From assembly GCA_039932715.1 (NCBI GenBank), contig JBDTPN010000001.1, positions 149,959 to 213,958 on the forward strand: a DNA stretch of 64,000 nucleotides, given 5' to 3'. This document shows, piece after piece, positions 16,892 to 25,377 of the stretch (within the stretch, counting starts at the first letter, position 1; the number at the start of each line of letters is the position of its first letter). The position numbers and the translations under genes are program-made. The DNA is from ZC4RG30 sp039932715 (lineage in GTDB: Bacteria > Pseudomonadota > Gammaproteobacteria > Steroidobacterales > Steroidobacteraceae). The notes under the pieces were generated by a model that worked only from the letters and a program-made list of their open reading frames with translations, did not search any database and had not been told where the DNA came from.

Positions 16892-17896
16892 ATGGAGACC
16901 TACAAGGCGTCGAGCCTGACCGGGCGGGCTAAGGCCGCTGACTGGAGCCGGCTGTATTCCTCACGACTTGACCAGGCTAGCGTAACCCAAGCCGATCGCG
17001 ACGGCTTCAATGCCGAGTTCCGGGTGGCTGAATTAGGCCCCATCCGGGTGGTTCGCCTGACTTGCAGCGGCAGCCGCATCGATCGCCAGTCGCAGCACAT
17101 CGGTGCTGATGCTGCGCGCTACTATTCCCTGATCTTGCAGGTGCAAGGTACCGGGGCCTTCGCGCACTATGGGCATGAAACGCTGCTGGGCACGGGCGAC
17201 GTCACGCTCTGCGACAGCGCAGCTCCGCATTCACTGCGACTGGGCGAGGGCTCGGAGGTGGTGATGCTGAGAATCCCGGCTCGCCTGCTCAAGGAGCATC
17301 TGCCGTCGCCAGAGTATTTCTGCGGGCGCCGCCTGCCTGCGTCCGAGGGGCTCACGCACACTGTGGCTGCCGTGGTAGTCAGCGTGTGCGCACAGCTTGA
17401 ACGCGGCCTGGCTCCTGGTGTTCACGATCGGGTGTCGCGTCACCTGCTGGACCTGATTGCCACTTCCTACGCAGTCGCCTTTGACTCGCAGGTCAACTCC
17501 TCATCCATCATCAGTGGTCGCCATGCCATGGCGCGACTGTTCATCGAGCAGCACCTGCGTGATCCGGATCTTACCCCTTGCTCCATCGCCGGCCAGCTCA
17601 AGCTGTCGTCGCGCTATCTGCGCATGATCTTTGCCACCAGCAGCGAAACGGTGTCCGCGTATATCCTGCGGCGGCGCCTCGAGGAGTGCGCCCGGCAGCT
17701 GTCCGACCCGCACTGGAGTGGGCACTCCATCGCCGAGATCGCATTCGGCTGGGGATTCAACAGCGCTTCGCATTTCACGCGCAGCTTTCGGGATCGCTAT
17801 GGCGATTCACCGCGGCACTTTCGTCGCGGACACCTGGAAAATCACGCGCCTGCCCGATTCTGGCACTCGCCTGCGCAGGTTGCGATCGCCTGCTAG
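16892..17896 (+). CDS. AraC-family transcriptional regulator
   Basis: This 334-residue regulator has an N-terminal AraC_binding_2/cupin-like sensing domain (about 40-190, with GTGDVTLCDSAAPHSL) like FeaR/NahR-type aromatic regulators. The C-terminal double helix-turn-helix (about 215-310) includes CSIAGQLKLSSRYLRMIF and SIAEIAFGWGFNSASHFTRSFRDRYG, the AraC signature. A very strong SD (GGGGGAGGGAG) precedes the ATG. It sits at the edge of the catabolic cluster and may control it or its own promoter; the ligand is unknown. Confidence 0.9.
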   Translation: METYKASSLTGRAKAADWSRLYSSRLDQASVTQADRDGFNAEFRVAELGPIRVVRLTCSGSRIDRQSQHIGADAARYYSLILQVQGTGAFAHYGHETLLGTGDVTLCDSAAPHSLRLGEGSEVVMLRIPARLLKEHLPSPEYFCGRRLPASEGLTHTVAAVVVSVCAQLERGLAPGVHDRVSRHLLDLIATSYAVAFDSQVNSSSIISGRHAMARLFIEQHLRDPDLTPCSIAGQLKLSSRYLRMIFATSSETVSAYILRRRLEECARQLSDPHWSGHSIAEIAFGWGFNSASHFTRSFRDRYGDSPRHFRRGHLENHAPARFWHSPAQVAIAC

Positions 17897-17920
17897 ATCG
17901 TACGGGGTCAGGGCCCGGAC

Positions 17921-17937
17921 AGCCGCCAGAAGCGGCT
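17921..17937. terminator. stem-loop between convergent genes
   Basis: AGCCGC-CAGAA-GCGGCT is a perfect 6-base stem with a 5-base loop between the convergent AraC-type and glutathione peroxidase genes. There is no T-run on either side, so it may act as a weak or Rho-assisted bidirectional end. Confidence 0.35.
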
Positions 17938-17948
17938 CACGGCGTTGC

Positions 17949-18533
17949 TCAATTGAGCACCTTTTCGATAGCTGCAGTCAGCTCCGCACTGTCTGGCGTG
18001 GTCTTCGAATCGAAGTGCTGGATGGATTTGCCGTCAGCAGAAACGACGTATTTGTTGAAGTTCCACTTGGGCTCAGTGGTTTGTGCAGTGATCGCCTTGA
18101 AGACCGGATTCGCGTCGGGGCCTTTGACATGAGTCGGGGAGAGCACGGTGAATGTGACACCGTTATTCAGGAAGCACACTTCGGCCGCTTCGGCCTCGTC
18201 CTTGGCTTCCTGATTGAAATCATCCGACGCAAAGCCGACCACCACCAATCCACGACTCTTGTATTTGTTGCTGAGTGATTCAAGCCCCTTGAACTGTGGA
18301 GTGAAGCCACAATGGCTTGCGGTGTTGACGATCAACAGCGGCTTGCCTGCGTAAGCCTTGCACAGATTCACGCTTTGCGAGGAATGCAATTTGCGGAAAT
18401 CCTGATCCAGATAGGCAGGGCACGCCTGTGCCGCGGCAGATGCAGCCACAGGGGGTGCGGCCGCAGCAGGTGTGGCAATCAGTGGCAGGGTTGAGGCCAT
18501 CAGCACTACGGTGGCGAGCAAGGCGGATTTCAT
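17949..18533 (-). CDS. exported glutathione peroxidase (Cys type)
   Basis: The 194-residue precursor begins with a signal peptide (about 1-28, Ala-rich) after AGGAGTG. It shows GPx motifs: NTASHCGFTPQFKGLE with Cys as the peroxidatic residue, FASDDFNQEAKDEAE and the Trp/Asn motif KWNFNKYVV. The active-site tetrad Cys, Gln, Trp, Asn therefore appears intact, although Gln sits in a shifted NQ context. It reduces peroxides, probably with thioredoxin-like donors, in the periplasm. The neighbouring GFA and MDR genes share its direction. Confidence 0.9.
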   Translation of the reverse strand: MKSALLATVVLMASTLPLIATPAAAAPPVAASAAAQACPAYLDQDFRKLHSSQSVNLCKAYAGKPLLIVNTASHCGFTPQFKGLESLSNKYKSRGLVVVGFASDDFNQEAKDEAEAAEVCFLNNGVTFTVLSPTHVKGPDANPVFKAITAQTTEPKWNFNKYVVSADGKSIQHFDSKTTPDSAELTAAIEKVLN

Positions 18534-18547
18534 TGATGCACTCCTGT

Positions 18548-18964
18548 TCAAGTCTTGGGCGGGGGCGCCTGGCCAGGCATTTGCGGGATATCGGTTGCAA
18601 AGCATGCCCAGCTAGGCGCGGATGAAGTCCAGATCGTCATTTCCGGACGCGCGAGTTCGGGGTCGTCCAGCGCACCCACTCGTACGCCCACCATGTGCGG
18701 CCGCACTGCGGCGCGACTGAACAGCGATGTGCCACACAGTGGGCAGAACTCGCGATGGATCACGTTGCCGCTGTCGGCAACGAAGCGGTAGCTGGCGACG
18801 TCGCCCTGCACGGAAAACCCTTCGGTCCTGAACATGGCATTGACAGTGCCGCTGCCCGCTCCCAGGTACTGGCAGACCCGGCACCAGCACACGCGTACCG
18901 TCAACGGCGCCGCGGCGCTTTCGAATCGCACCGCGCCACAGGCGCAACCGCCACCAATGCTCAT
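18548..18964 (-). CDS. GFA-family (glutathione-dependent formaldehyde-activating-like) protein
   Basis: The 138-residue cytosolic protein has the GFA/CENP-V zinc-binding cysteines: GGCACGAVRFE, VCWCRVC and FCPLCGTSLF. The founding enzyme joins formaldehyde to glutathione, but most members are uncharacterised. Its ATG directly follows the stop of the MDR gene, so the two are co-translated. A formaldehyde or thiol-adduct role beside an oxidoreductase is plausible but inferred. Confidence 0.88.
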   Translation of the reverse strand: MSIGGGCACGAVRFESAAAPLTVRVCWCRVCQYLGAGSGTVNAMFRTEGFSVQGDVASYRFVADSGNVIHREFCPLCGTSLFSRAAVRPHMVGVRVGALDDPELARPEMTIWTSSAPSWACFATDIPQMPGQAPPPKT

Positions 18965-19963
18965 TCAGGACTCCATTCCCGTGGTAACTACGATCTTGCC
19001 CACCTGCTGGTTGGATTCGAGGTATTGGTGCGCTTCGACAATCTTGCTCAACGGAAACGTCTTTGAGATTACCGGTTTCAGACGGCCGCCGGCCAGTCCG
19101 CGCAGGATGAGGTTCTTGTATGCCTCGAAGCGCTGCGGCTTGTTCCAGATCTGCGACGCAACCCAGCCGCGCAGGCTGAGGCCCTTGATCGCCGCCGACC
19201 AGTGCGGATAGGGCGTCGCTTCGCCACTGAGTCCGCCATAGATCATCAATACGCCTTCGTCTGCCATTGTCTTGGCCAGCGTCTCGACATAGGCGCCACC
19301 CACGGGGTCGAACACCACTCGCGCGCCCTTGCCGCCGGTAATGCGCATCACCTCTGCGATGACATCGCATTCGGTGCTGGCGATCACATGGCGTGCGCCC
19401 AGCTCAAGCAGTGCACTGGCCTTGGCGCTGGTGCGCGTCAGCGCGATGGGTTCAGCGCCCACCCAGTTGGCGATCTGGATGGCGGCGAGTCCCACGCTGC
19501 TCGAGGCAGCAGGGATGAGCACGTAGTCGCCCAGCGCCGCGCGTCCCGCCTCGACGATTCCGAAGGCAGTGAAATACTGCATCCAGATGGAAGCTGCCTG
19601 CAGGGAGGTCAGGTCCGGCGGACAGGCGATGAGGCTCTTCGCGGGAACGATGGCGCGTTCTGCATAAGTGCCGTAATCGCCCATCCGGTAGTTGGGCAGC
19701 ACGCCTACGCGATTGCCTGGCGCAAAACCCGTGACGCCTGCGCCCACGGCCTCGAGCACACCCGCAGCTTCATAGCCCATCAGGGACGGCAACTGCGGCG
19801 CAGTCAGGTAGCCGCCCTTGCGATACATGGCCTCTGACCGGTTGAGTCCGATGGCCTCGATGCGCAGGCGCACTTCGCCTGGACCCGGGTCGCCAACGGC
19901 CATGTCCTCTATCTTGAGGACCTCGGGGCCACCGGTTTGGTAGATGCGGACGACTTTGCTCAT
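18965..19963 (-). CDS. zinc-free MDR oxidoreductase, quinone reductase-like
   Basis: This 332-residue medium-chain dehydrogenase/reductase has a GroES-like N-terminal half (GPGEVRLRIEAIGLN) and a Rossmann half (IPAASSSVGLAAIQIANWVGA). The catalytic-zinc His of alcohol dehydrogenases (GHE) is replaced by GYEAAG, so it is most likely an NADPH:quinone or enoyl-type reductase. AGGGAG precedes the ATG. A promoter (TCGACA, 17 bases, TATATG on this strand) lies about 25 bases upstream. It leads a run of three redox genes on this strand. Confidence 0.9.
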   Translation of the reverse strand: MSKVVRIYQTGGPEVLKIEDMAVGDPGPGEVRLRIEAIGLNRSEAMYRKGGYLTAPQLPSLMGYEAAGVLEAVGAGVTGFAPGNRVGVLPNYRMGDYGTYAERAIVPAKSLIACPPDLTSLQAASIWMQYFTAFGIVEAGRAALGDYVLIPAASSSVGLAAIQIANWVGAEPIALTRTSAKASALLELGARHVIASTECDVIAEVMRITGGKGARVVFDPVGGAYVETLAKTMADEGVLMIYGGLSGEATPYPHWSAAIKGLSLRGWVASQIWNKPQRFEAYKNLILRGLAGGRLKPVISKTFPLSKIVEAHQYLESNQQVGKIVVTTGMES

Positions 19964-19988
19964 GCGAGCGCACTCCCTGTGAGCTATC

Positions 19989-20017
19989 CATATAGCCGTA
20001 TTCCGTGTGCGTGTCGA
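19989..20017 (-). promoter_or_regulatory. promoter of the MDR-GFA transcription unit
   Basis: On the minus strand TCGACA (5/6) and TATATG (4/6) are separated by exactly 17 bases, 25 bases before the start codon of the MDR gene. Two small dyads upstream, ATGTTCCATAACAT (20041-20054) and ATCGCTTCGCGAT (20053-20065), are candidate operators. Confidence 0.5.
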
Positions 20018-20065
20018 CAGGGCCAGCGCGCCAGCCCGATATGTTCCATAACATCGCTTCGCGAT

Positions 20066-20264
20066 ATCACAACGTGCTGATTGATGATCGACACGCCGAG
20101 GCCACGCTGTTAGCTGGGTGTACTCTCGGCTTTCGTGGCCGGCAACTTCGCAGTGGCCCCTAAGTAGGGCGATAAACCGGGATCGCCCTCAGCCAGCCCC
20201 GGGCGCCATCCAACCTTGCGGTTCTGCTTGATACTTTCCGGTTTTGGCGCGAGTCTAGAGGTTA
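20066..20264. promoter_or_regulatory. upstream region of the cop operon with a dyad element
   Basis: This is the copL-proximal part of the 301-base divergent gap between the MDR and copper genes. It contains a perfect inverted repeat, AGGGCGAT-AAACCGGG-ATCGCCCT (20166-20189; 8-base arms), about 75 bases before copL. This could be an operator or a leader hairpin. I see no confident -35/-10 pair and no gene. AGAGG just before the GTG is the copL ribosome-binding site. Confidence 0.45.
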
Positions 20265-20660
20265 GTGACCAAGCGCAATCGCCTGAAGTTCCGCGTGCCT
20301 TTGATGATCGTCCTGTTGATAAACACGGCGGTCAGTGGGACGGGTTGGGCCATGAACGCTCCAGTCACAGCGTCCGAGCAACCGGTTGCTCAACATTCCC
20401 ATTGCGGCGATTCGATGGAACAGACGGCGGACATGGCCAGTGTTCCAGAGGCGCCTGCCGGGTCGCAGCATCAGCATTCAACGACAGATGGCTGCTGCAC
20501 CCCCGGTACCTGTCATTGCGCGCCGCCTGCGCCGACAAGCAATTTCATTGCGGTCCCCTTGCGCGCGCCACTGCTGCGCATGGCGTCGATTTCTCCAAAT
20601 GGACAGGGCGTGTTCCCTGCGCCCGATCTGCCGCGCCTGTTTCGACCTCCAATCCCATAA
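20265..20660 (+). CDS. copL: CopL-family metal-binding regulatory protein
   Basis: The 131-residue precursor has a hydrophobic N-terminal segment (about 12-30). The mature part is rich in His and Cys: HSHCGD, HQHS, then CCTPGTCHCAPP near residues 76-87. A small Cys/His-rich ORF directly ahead of copA is the position of copL in Xanthomonas, where it is needed for copper-induced expression. It starts with GTG after AGAGG. Copper binding is inferred from composition; whether the protein or its translation does the regulating cannot be read here. Confidence 0.8.
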   Translation: MTKRNRLKFRVPLMIVLLINTAVSGTGWAMNAPVTASEQPVAQHSHCGDSMEQTADMASVPEAPAGSQHQHSTTDGCCTPGTCHCAPPAPTSNFIAVPLRAPLLRMASISPNGQGVFPAPDLPRLFRPPIP

Positions 20661-20706
20661 CTCCAGGGTCTGGCGTCTGATCGTTGCCTGTTGATCTGGA
20701 GTTCTC

Positions 20707-22332
20707 ATGGATTTCTATTCGCGTCGCCAGTTTGTCACTGGACTTGCGGCCGGCGGCGTAATCGCCGGCATGGGCGTGCGCCCTTCGAGCGGTTCGGCAT
20801 TCTCGCTGGAGATTGGCGAGCTGCCGGTAAACTTTACCGGACGGTCGCGGATGGCCACGGTGGTCAATGGATCCTTGCCCGCGCCTCTGCTGCGATTTCG
20901 CGAGGGCGACGAAGTCATTCTCGCGGTGTCCAACCGCCTGAAGGTCCTGAGCGCCATTCATTGGCACGGACTGCAGCTTTCCGCTGAGATGGACGGCGTT
21001 CCCGGCCTGAGCTTTGCCGGCATCGCGCCCGGTGGGAGTTACGAATACCGCTTCAAGGCGTTGCAGAGCGGCACCTACTGGTATCACGCTCATGCGGGAT
21101 ATCAGGAACAAACAGGACTGTACGGGCCCATCATCATTGATCCACGCAAGCCGGAGCCTTTTACTTACGACCGCGAATTCGTGGTGATGTTCTCGGACTG
21201 GAGTGATCTGTCGCCGGAGCGCATTGTCGGACTACTCAAGAAGCAGTCCGACTATTTCAACAAGTCGAAGACCATGTCCACTGAACGCGGAGAGTGGGCC
21301 AGGATGCGCATGTCGCCGACGGATCGCGCCGACGTCAGCGCTTCCACCTATACCTACCTTGTGAACGGCAAGACACCGGCTGGCAACTGGACTGGAGTCT
21401 ATGCGCCGGGTGAACGCATCCGGCTAAGGTTCATCAATGCGGGCGCCATGACTTATTTCGATGTGCGCATCCCCGGGCTGAAGATGACGGTGGTTGCAGC
21501 GGACGGGCAGCATGTGGAGCCGGTTATTGTCGATGAATTCCGCCTTGCGGTGGCCGAAACGCTGGATGTGATCGTCACACCTGCCGCGGGCCAGGCATAC
21601 ACGGTGTTCGCGCAATCCATGGATCGATCCGGATTTGCGCGCTGCACGTTGGCGCCCGCGCCCGGTATGCAGGCGGCAGTACCGCCGCTTGATGGGCAGG
21701 TGTTGATGACCATGGATGACATGGGGCACGGGGGCATGGCCGATATGCCAGATATGCCCAGCATGGACCATGGCTCAATGGCTGAGCACCCGGCTACAGA
21801 AAAAGACAATCCCTTTGTCGACATGCAGTCCATGGATCCGAAGCCGCGTCTCGCAAGTCCCGGAATCGGCTTGCGCGAATGGGACCTTCAGGCCGTGCGA
21901 GTTGGCTACGTTCCTGGGCACAAGGTGTTGGCATTGGCAGATCTGCGTAGCAGCTTTCCTGACCCTGATGGGCGCGAACCGGGCAGGACCATCGAGCTGC
22001 ACCTGACTGGTCACATGGACCGCTACGTGTGGAGTTTCAATGGCGTGAAATTCTCCGATGCCACGCCACTGGAGATGGTCCTCGGGGAGCGACTGCGCAT
22101 CGTGCTGGTAAACGACACGATGATGGAGCATCCCATCCACCTGCATGGCATGTGGAGCGATGTCGAGGATGAAGACGGTGCGTTCCTGGTCCGCAAGCAC
22201 ACGGTGACCATTCCGCCAGGTACGAAGCGCAGCTACCGCGTGACTGCCGACGCGCCCGGACGCTGGGCCTATCACTGCCACCTGGTGTTCCACATGGCAC
22301 TGGGCATGTTCCGCGAGGTGCGCGTCACGTGA
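20707..22332 (+). CDS. copA: periplasmic multicopper oxidase CopA (copper resistance)
   Basis: The 541-residue precursor begins with a Tat signal (SRRQFVTGLAAGG). All four copper-ligand regions are present: HWHGLQ, YWYHAHAGYQEQTG, HPIHLHGMW and YHCHLVFHMALGMF. A Met/His-rich insert near 335-365 (DMGHGGMADMPDM, then MDHGSM) is typical of CopA/PcoA and probably binds extra Cu(I). The enzyme oxidises Cu(I) and sequesters copper in the periplasm. GGAG precedes the ATG. Its stop overlaps the copB start as GTGA. Confidence 0.96.
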   Translation: MDFYSRRQFVTGLAAGGVIAGMGVRPSSGSAFSLEIGELPVNFTGRSRMATVVNGSLPAPLLRFREGDEVILAVSNRLKVLSAIHWHGLQLSAEMDGVPGLSFAGIAPGGSYEYRFKALQSGTYWYHAHAGYQEQTGLYGPIIIDPRKPEPFTYDREFVVMFSDWSDLSPERIVGLLKKQSDYFNKSKTMSTERGEWARMRMSPTDRADVSASTYTYLVNGKTPAGNWTGVYAPGERIRLRFINAGAMTYFDVRIPGLKMTVVAADGQHVEPVIVDEFRLAVAETLDVIVTPAAGQAYTVFAQSMDRSGFARCTLAPAPGMQAAVPPLDGQVLMTMDDMGHGGMADMPDMPSMDHGSMAEHPATEKDNPFVDMQSMDPKPRLASPGIGLREWDLQAVRVGYVPGHKVLALADLRSSFPDPDGREPGRTIELHLTGHMDRYVWSFNGVKFSDATPLEMVLGERLRIVLVNDTMMEHPIHLHGMWSDVEDEDGAFLVRKHTVTIPPGTKRSYRVTADAPGRWAYHCHLVFHMALGMFREVRVT

Positions 22333-23054
22333 CATTTCTGCGAGCCGCTTGTGTGGTCACGCTCGGTTGCTTTGCAGTGGTGTGCGCGCACGCCCAGGAA
22401 TCGCAAAAGCAATCGCATGCCGGCATGACCATGGATCACATGAACGATGACCCAGTCGAATACCTGGTGTTGCTGGATCGCCTGGAATTTCAGGACACCA
22501 ACGCGGCAGCGCCATTCGCGTGGGATGCCAGAGCGTGGGTGGGACGCGACCTCAATCGACTCTACCTGCGCAGCGGTGGAGAAATCGCCGACGGCAAAAC
22601 CCAGGAGGCAACAGTGGAGGCATTCTGGGCGCGTCCCGTCTCACGCTGGTGGAACCTGGCGTTGGGTGTTCGCGAAGATTTCCGTCCAGGCGATTCGCGC
22701 GGCTGGCTTGCCGCGGGTGTCATGGGCCTGACGCCATACCGGTTCAATGTGCAGGCTACGGCCTATCTCGGTGACGCCGGACGAACGGCGCTGCGTGTCG
22801 AGGTGGAGTACGACATGCTGCTGACGAACCGGCTCATTCTGCAGCCGCGCGTGGAGCTCGACGCTTACGGTAAGGATGATCCCGAACGCGACATCAGGTC
22901 CGGCATTTCCAGTCTCGAGGTCGGACTACGCCTTCGATACGAGATTCGCCGTGAGTTCGCCCCTTACGCAGGCGTTGCCTGGGTAAACAAGTGCGGTTAC
23001 AGCAACGACGTTCACGAATTGCGGGCGCTTGCCGGCCTGCGCATCTGGTTTTAA
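22329..23054 (+). CDS. copB: copper resistance protein B (outer membrane)
   Basis: The 241-residue precursor has a signal peptide ending AHA and a short Met/His segment (HAGMTMDHMNDD). The CopB beta-barrel region begins EYLVLLDRLEFQ and ends EIRREFAPYAGVAWVNKCG, then an aromatic C-terminus (LRIWF) as in outer-membrane proteins. The Met-rich N-terminal part is much shorter than in Pseudomonas CopB. It starts with GTG overlapping the copA stop. It is thought to bind or sequester copper at the outer membrane. Confidence 0.93.
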   Translation: MTFLRAACVVTLGCFAVVCAHAQESQKQSHAGMTMDHMNDDPVEYLVLLDRLEFQDTNAAAPFAWDARAWVGRDLNRLYLRSGGEIADGKTQEATVEAFWARPVSRWWNLALGVREDFRPGDSRGWLAAGVMGLTPYRFNVQATAYLGDAGRTALRVEVEYDMLLTNRLILQPRVELDAYGKDDPERDIRSGISSLEVGLRLRYEIRREFAPYAGVAWVNKCGYSNDVHELRALAGLRIWF

Positions 23055-23066
23055 CAGGAGATGGAA

Positions 23067-23414
23067 ATGAAGACGATCAGGAAGTTACTACTGGCCGCGG
23101 CGCTGGTGCCGGGCCTCGCAATGGCCCATGCCAAGCTGGAAATGTCTGTTCCTGCTGCCGGCAGTTCGATTGCGGCAATGCCAGCACAGCTGATGCTGCA
23201 CTTCTCCGAGGCCGTAAAAATGACGGCCATGAGCATCGAGAAAGAGGGCGGCAAGGACAAGATCGACCTCAAGGTGCCGGCAGCCGCCAAGTCCATGGTG
23301 CAAGTGGAGTCACCCAGTCTGGGCGCAGGCGCATATCTGCTCAACTGGCGTGGCCTTAGTGACGATGGTCACATCATGAGTGGCACCGTACGCTTCACCG
23401 TGACAGGCAAGTAA
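23067..23414 (+). CDS. copC: periplasmic copper-binding protein CopC
   Basis: The 115-residue precursor is cleaved after LAMA so that the mature protein begins with His (HAKLEMS), the N-terminal Cu(II) ligand of CopC. The second conserved element is LSDDGHIMSGTVRF with Asp and His. The Met-rich Cu(I) loop of Pseudomonas CopC is absent, so this is probably a Cu(II)-only form. The ATG is the one at proper distance from AGGAG; an ATG two codons earlier is too close. CopC hands copper to CopD. Confidence 0.93.
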   Translation: MKTIRKLLLAAALVPGLAMAHAKLEMSVPAAGSSIAAMPAQLMLHFSEAVKMTAMSIEKEGGKDKIDLKVPAAAKSMVQVESPSLGAGAYLLNWRGLSDDGHIMSGTVRFTVTGK

Positions 23415-23420
23415 GCCGCG

Positions 23421-24275
23421 ATGACACCGGACAGCGCCTCGGCGCTGCTGCGCAGCCTCGGGTTCGTGCTGCTGTTCCAGGCAGCGGGGGCAGTGTTCTT
23501 CACTGCCCTTGTCTCTGGGCTGCTTGATCGCAGCGCTGGCACCATCCGCAGGCTGCAGCTGTGGTCTGCGGCGGCGGCAATCGCAGTTCTGTCGGTGCAG
23601 CTGTGCCTCCAGCCTGCGCGACTGGCGGGCACCTATTCCGGCGTGTTCGACCCGGCCATGTGGGACGTGGTTTGGGGAGCCAGTGGCGCCAGGGCTTGCG
23701 CCGTCCAGCTCATCGGCCTGGCTGCGATTGCGTCGGGCACATCCGGACAAGGCAAGGTGTGTCGATGGGTGGGCATGACGGGTGCATTCACCACGTTGGC
23801 TGCGTTCCTGCTGACCGGTCATACCAGTGCAGGTGAGTGGCGGCCGGAGCTGGCACCGATGCTGTTGATACACGTGTCGACCATTGCGTTCTGGTTCGGC
23901 TCGCTGTTGCCGCTGCATGCAATGCTGCGCAAGGAAACCACTGCGGTAGCAGCAGCGGCGCTACGACAGTTTTCGAGCAAGGCGATATTACTGGTGCCAC
24001 TGCTCGCCTTTGCGGGCGTACGTCTGCTGCTGGGCATCGCGCACGGACTTCCGGATTTTCGTGCGCCCTATGGAAAGCTGATTCTCGCAAAGATTGCGGG
24101 ATTTACGCTGTTGCTGGGGCTGGCGGCATGGAACAAGGTGATACTGCTGCCAGCGGTTGCCGCGAACAGGCCTGGTGCGCGCGATCTCCTGCAACGGTCG
24201 TTGCTGGTGGAGTTCCTGCTGATGGTCGCGGTTCTGGCCGTTACCGCAATCATGACGAGCTTCTACTCGCCGTGA
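23421..24275 (+). CDS. copD: copper resistance protein CopD (inner membrane)
   Basis: The 284-residue protein has about eight membrane helices and the CopD-family signature in its second half: LLTGHTSAGEW, PMLLIHVSTIAFWFGSLLP and a late YGKLILAKIAGFTLLLGLAAWNK. Conserved His in two of these helices are candidate copper ligands. With CopC it imports copper into the cytosol or to cuproproteins. It is the last gene of the copL-A-B-C-D unit, 6 bases after copC. Confidence 0.93.
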   Translation: MTPDSASALLRSLGFVLLFQAAGAVFFTALVSGLLDRSAGTIRRLQLWSAAAAIAVLSVQLCLQPARLAGTYSGVFDPAMWDVVWGASGARACAVQLIGLAAIASGTSGQGKVCRWVGMTGAFTTLAAFLLTGHTSAGEWRPELAPMLLIHVSTIAFWFGSLLPLHAMLRKETTAVAAAALRQFSSKAILLVPLLAFAGVRLLLGIAHGLPDFRAPYGKLILAKIAGFTLLLGLAAWNKVILLPAVAANRPGARDLLQRSLLVEFLLMVAVLAVTAIMTSFYSP

Positions 24276-24319
24276 AACTCCGGGACAAGGGGCTACAATG
24301 AACCCAGGCAGGAGGTCGC

Positions 24320-25369
24320 TTGCAAACCGATGCGCTCATTCGTCCGCTGTTCGAAGGTCCGATCGACGTTATCGGCGACGTGCATGGTGAGATCGACGCG
24401 CTGCGCCACTTGCTGGCGCGGCTGGGGTATGACCAGCGCGGCCAGCACCCGGACGGGCGGCGCCTGGTTTTTGTCGGCGACATCTGTGACCGCGGGCCGG
24501 ACAGCCCCGCTGTAGTGCTGCTGGTGCGCGACCTGGTGACAAGCGGGCGCGCGCAATGCGTTGCCGGCAATCACGAGATCAATGTGCTGCGCGGCGAACC
24601 CCGGCACGGCAATCACTGGATAGTTCCGGACCACCACGGTGACCACGCCATCACCTTTGGACCCGCGCGCCATGCCACACCAGAGCAGGCGCGTGAGATC
24701 CGCGCATTCTTCGCGTCGCTGCCCGTTGCGCTGGAGCGCGCCGACCTTCGTGTGGTTCATGCCTGCTGGAGCCTGGGAGATGTTGCCGCCTGCCGCGCCG
24801 CGCGGGGTCCGTTGATGGACGCATATCGCGCCTTCGACGCCATAGGTATCGACTCGCCCAAGGGTCGGCGCCTGCACGACGCACATCGCGCCGAGCATGC
24901 GGCCAATCACGATTTATTGAGGGATCGCGAGAATGAGCCGCCGTTCCTGCAGGCCGTGGCCGAGTACGACGAGTTCTACCAGGACAGCAATCCGATTCGC
25001 GTGCTGTCATCAGGCATCGAGCATCCCGCGCGAGTGCCGTTTCTTGCCGGTGGCAAGTGGCGCTTTGTCGAACGGGTGCCGTGGTGGAAGCACTACGACG
25101 AAATCCCCGTCGTGTTCGGTCATTACTGGCGCTGGTGGGATCCGGCAGCGCATGCCCATTACAGCAAGGGCGAACCGGATCTGTTCGTCGACGAGCCGCC
25201 GGTGGGCTGGCACCGCAATTACGCGGGGCGCGAAGTCGCAATCTGCATCGACTACAGCGTGGGCGCGCGCTACAAAGAGCGCAAGCAAGGCAGGGCATCG
25301 TCGTTCCACGCCCGGCTCGCGGCCTTGCGATGGCCGGAGCGGGACGTGGTGTTCGACGTGGCGCAGTAG
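24320..25369 (+). CDS. metallophosphoesterase (PPP/ApaH-like)
   Basis: The 349-residue cytosolic protein has the calcineurin-like metal motifs GDVHGE (about 19-24), FVGDICDRGPDS (about 51-62) and CVAGNHEIN (about 79-87), and FGHYW near the C-terminus as a His ligand. This is the Ser/Thr-phosphatase/diadenosine-tetraphosphatase type. Substrates could be phosphoproteins, Ap4A or other nucleotides. It starts with TTG, supported by an ideal AGGAGG four bases before it. A TACAAT at 24293-24298 with GTGAAA 16 bases earlier could be its promoter. Confidence 0.85.
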   Translation: MQTDALIRPLFEGPIDVIGDVHGEIDALRHLLARLGYDQRGQHPDGRRLVFVGDICDRGPDSPAVVLLVRDLVTSGRAQCVAGNHEINVLRGEPRHGNHWIVPDHHGDHAITFGPARHATPEQAREIRAFFASLPVALERADLRVVHACWSLGDVAACRAARGPLMDAYRAFDAIGIDSPKGRRLHDAHRAEHAANHDLLRDRENEPPFLQAVAEYDEFYQDSNPIRVLSSGIEHPARVPFLAGGKWRFVERVPWWKHYDEIPVVFGHYWRWWDPAAHAHYSKGEPDLFVDEPPVGWHRNYAGREVAICIDYSVGARYKERKQGRASSFHARLAALRWPERDVVFDVAQ

Positions 25370-25377
25370 CGCCGGAG

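Noticed and set aside
20041..20065. Two short dyads upstream of the MDR promoter as CRISPR-like or repeat array
   Set aside because: Only two unequal palindromes of 13-14 bases; they are candidate operators, not an array.
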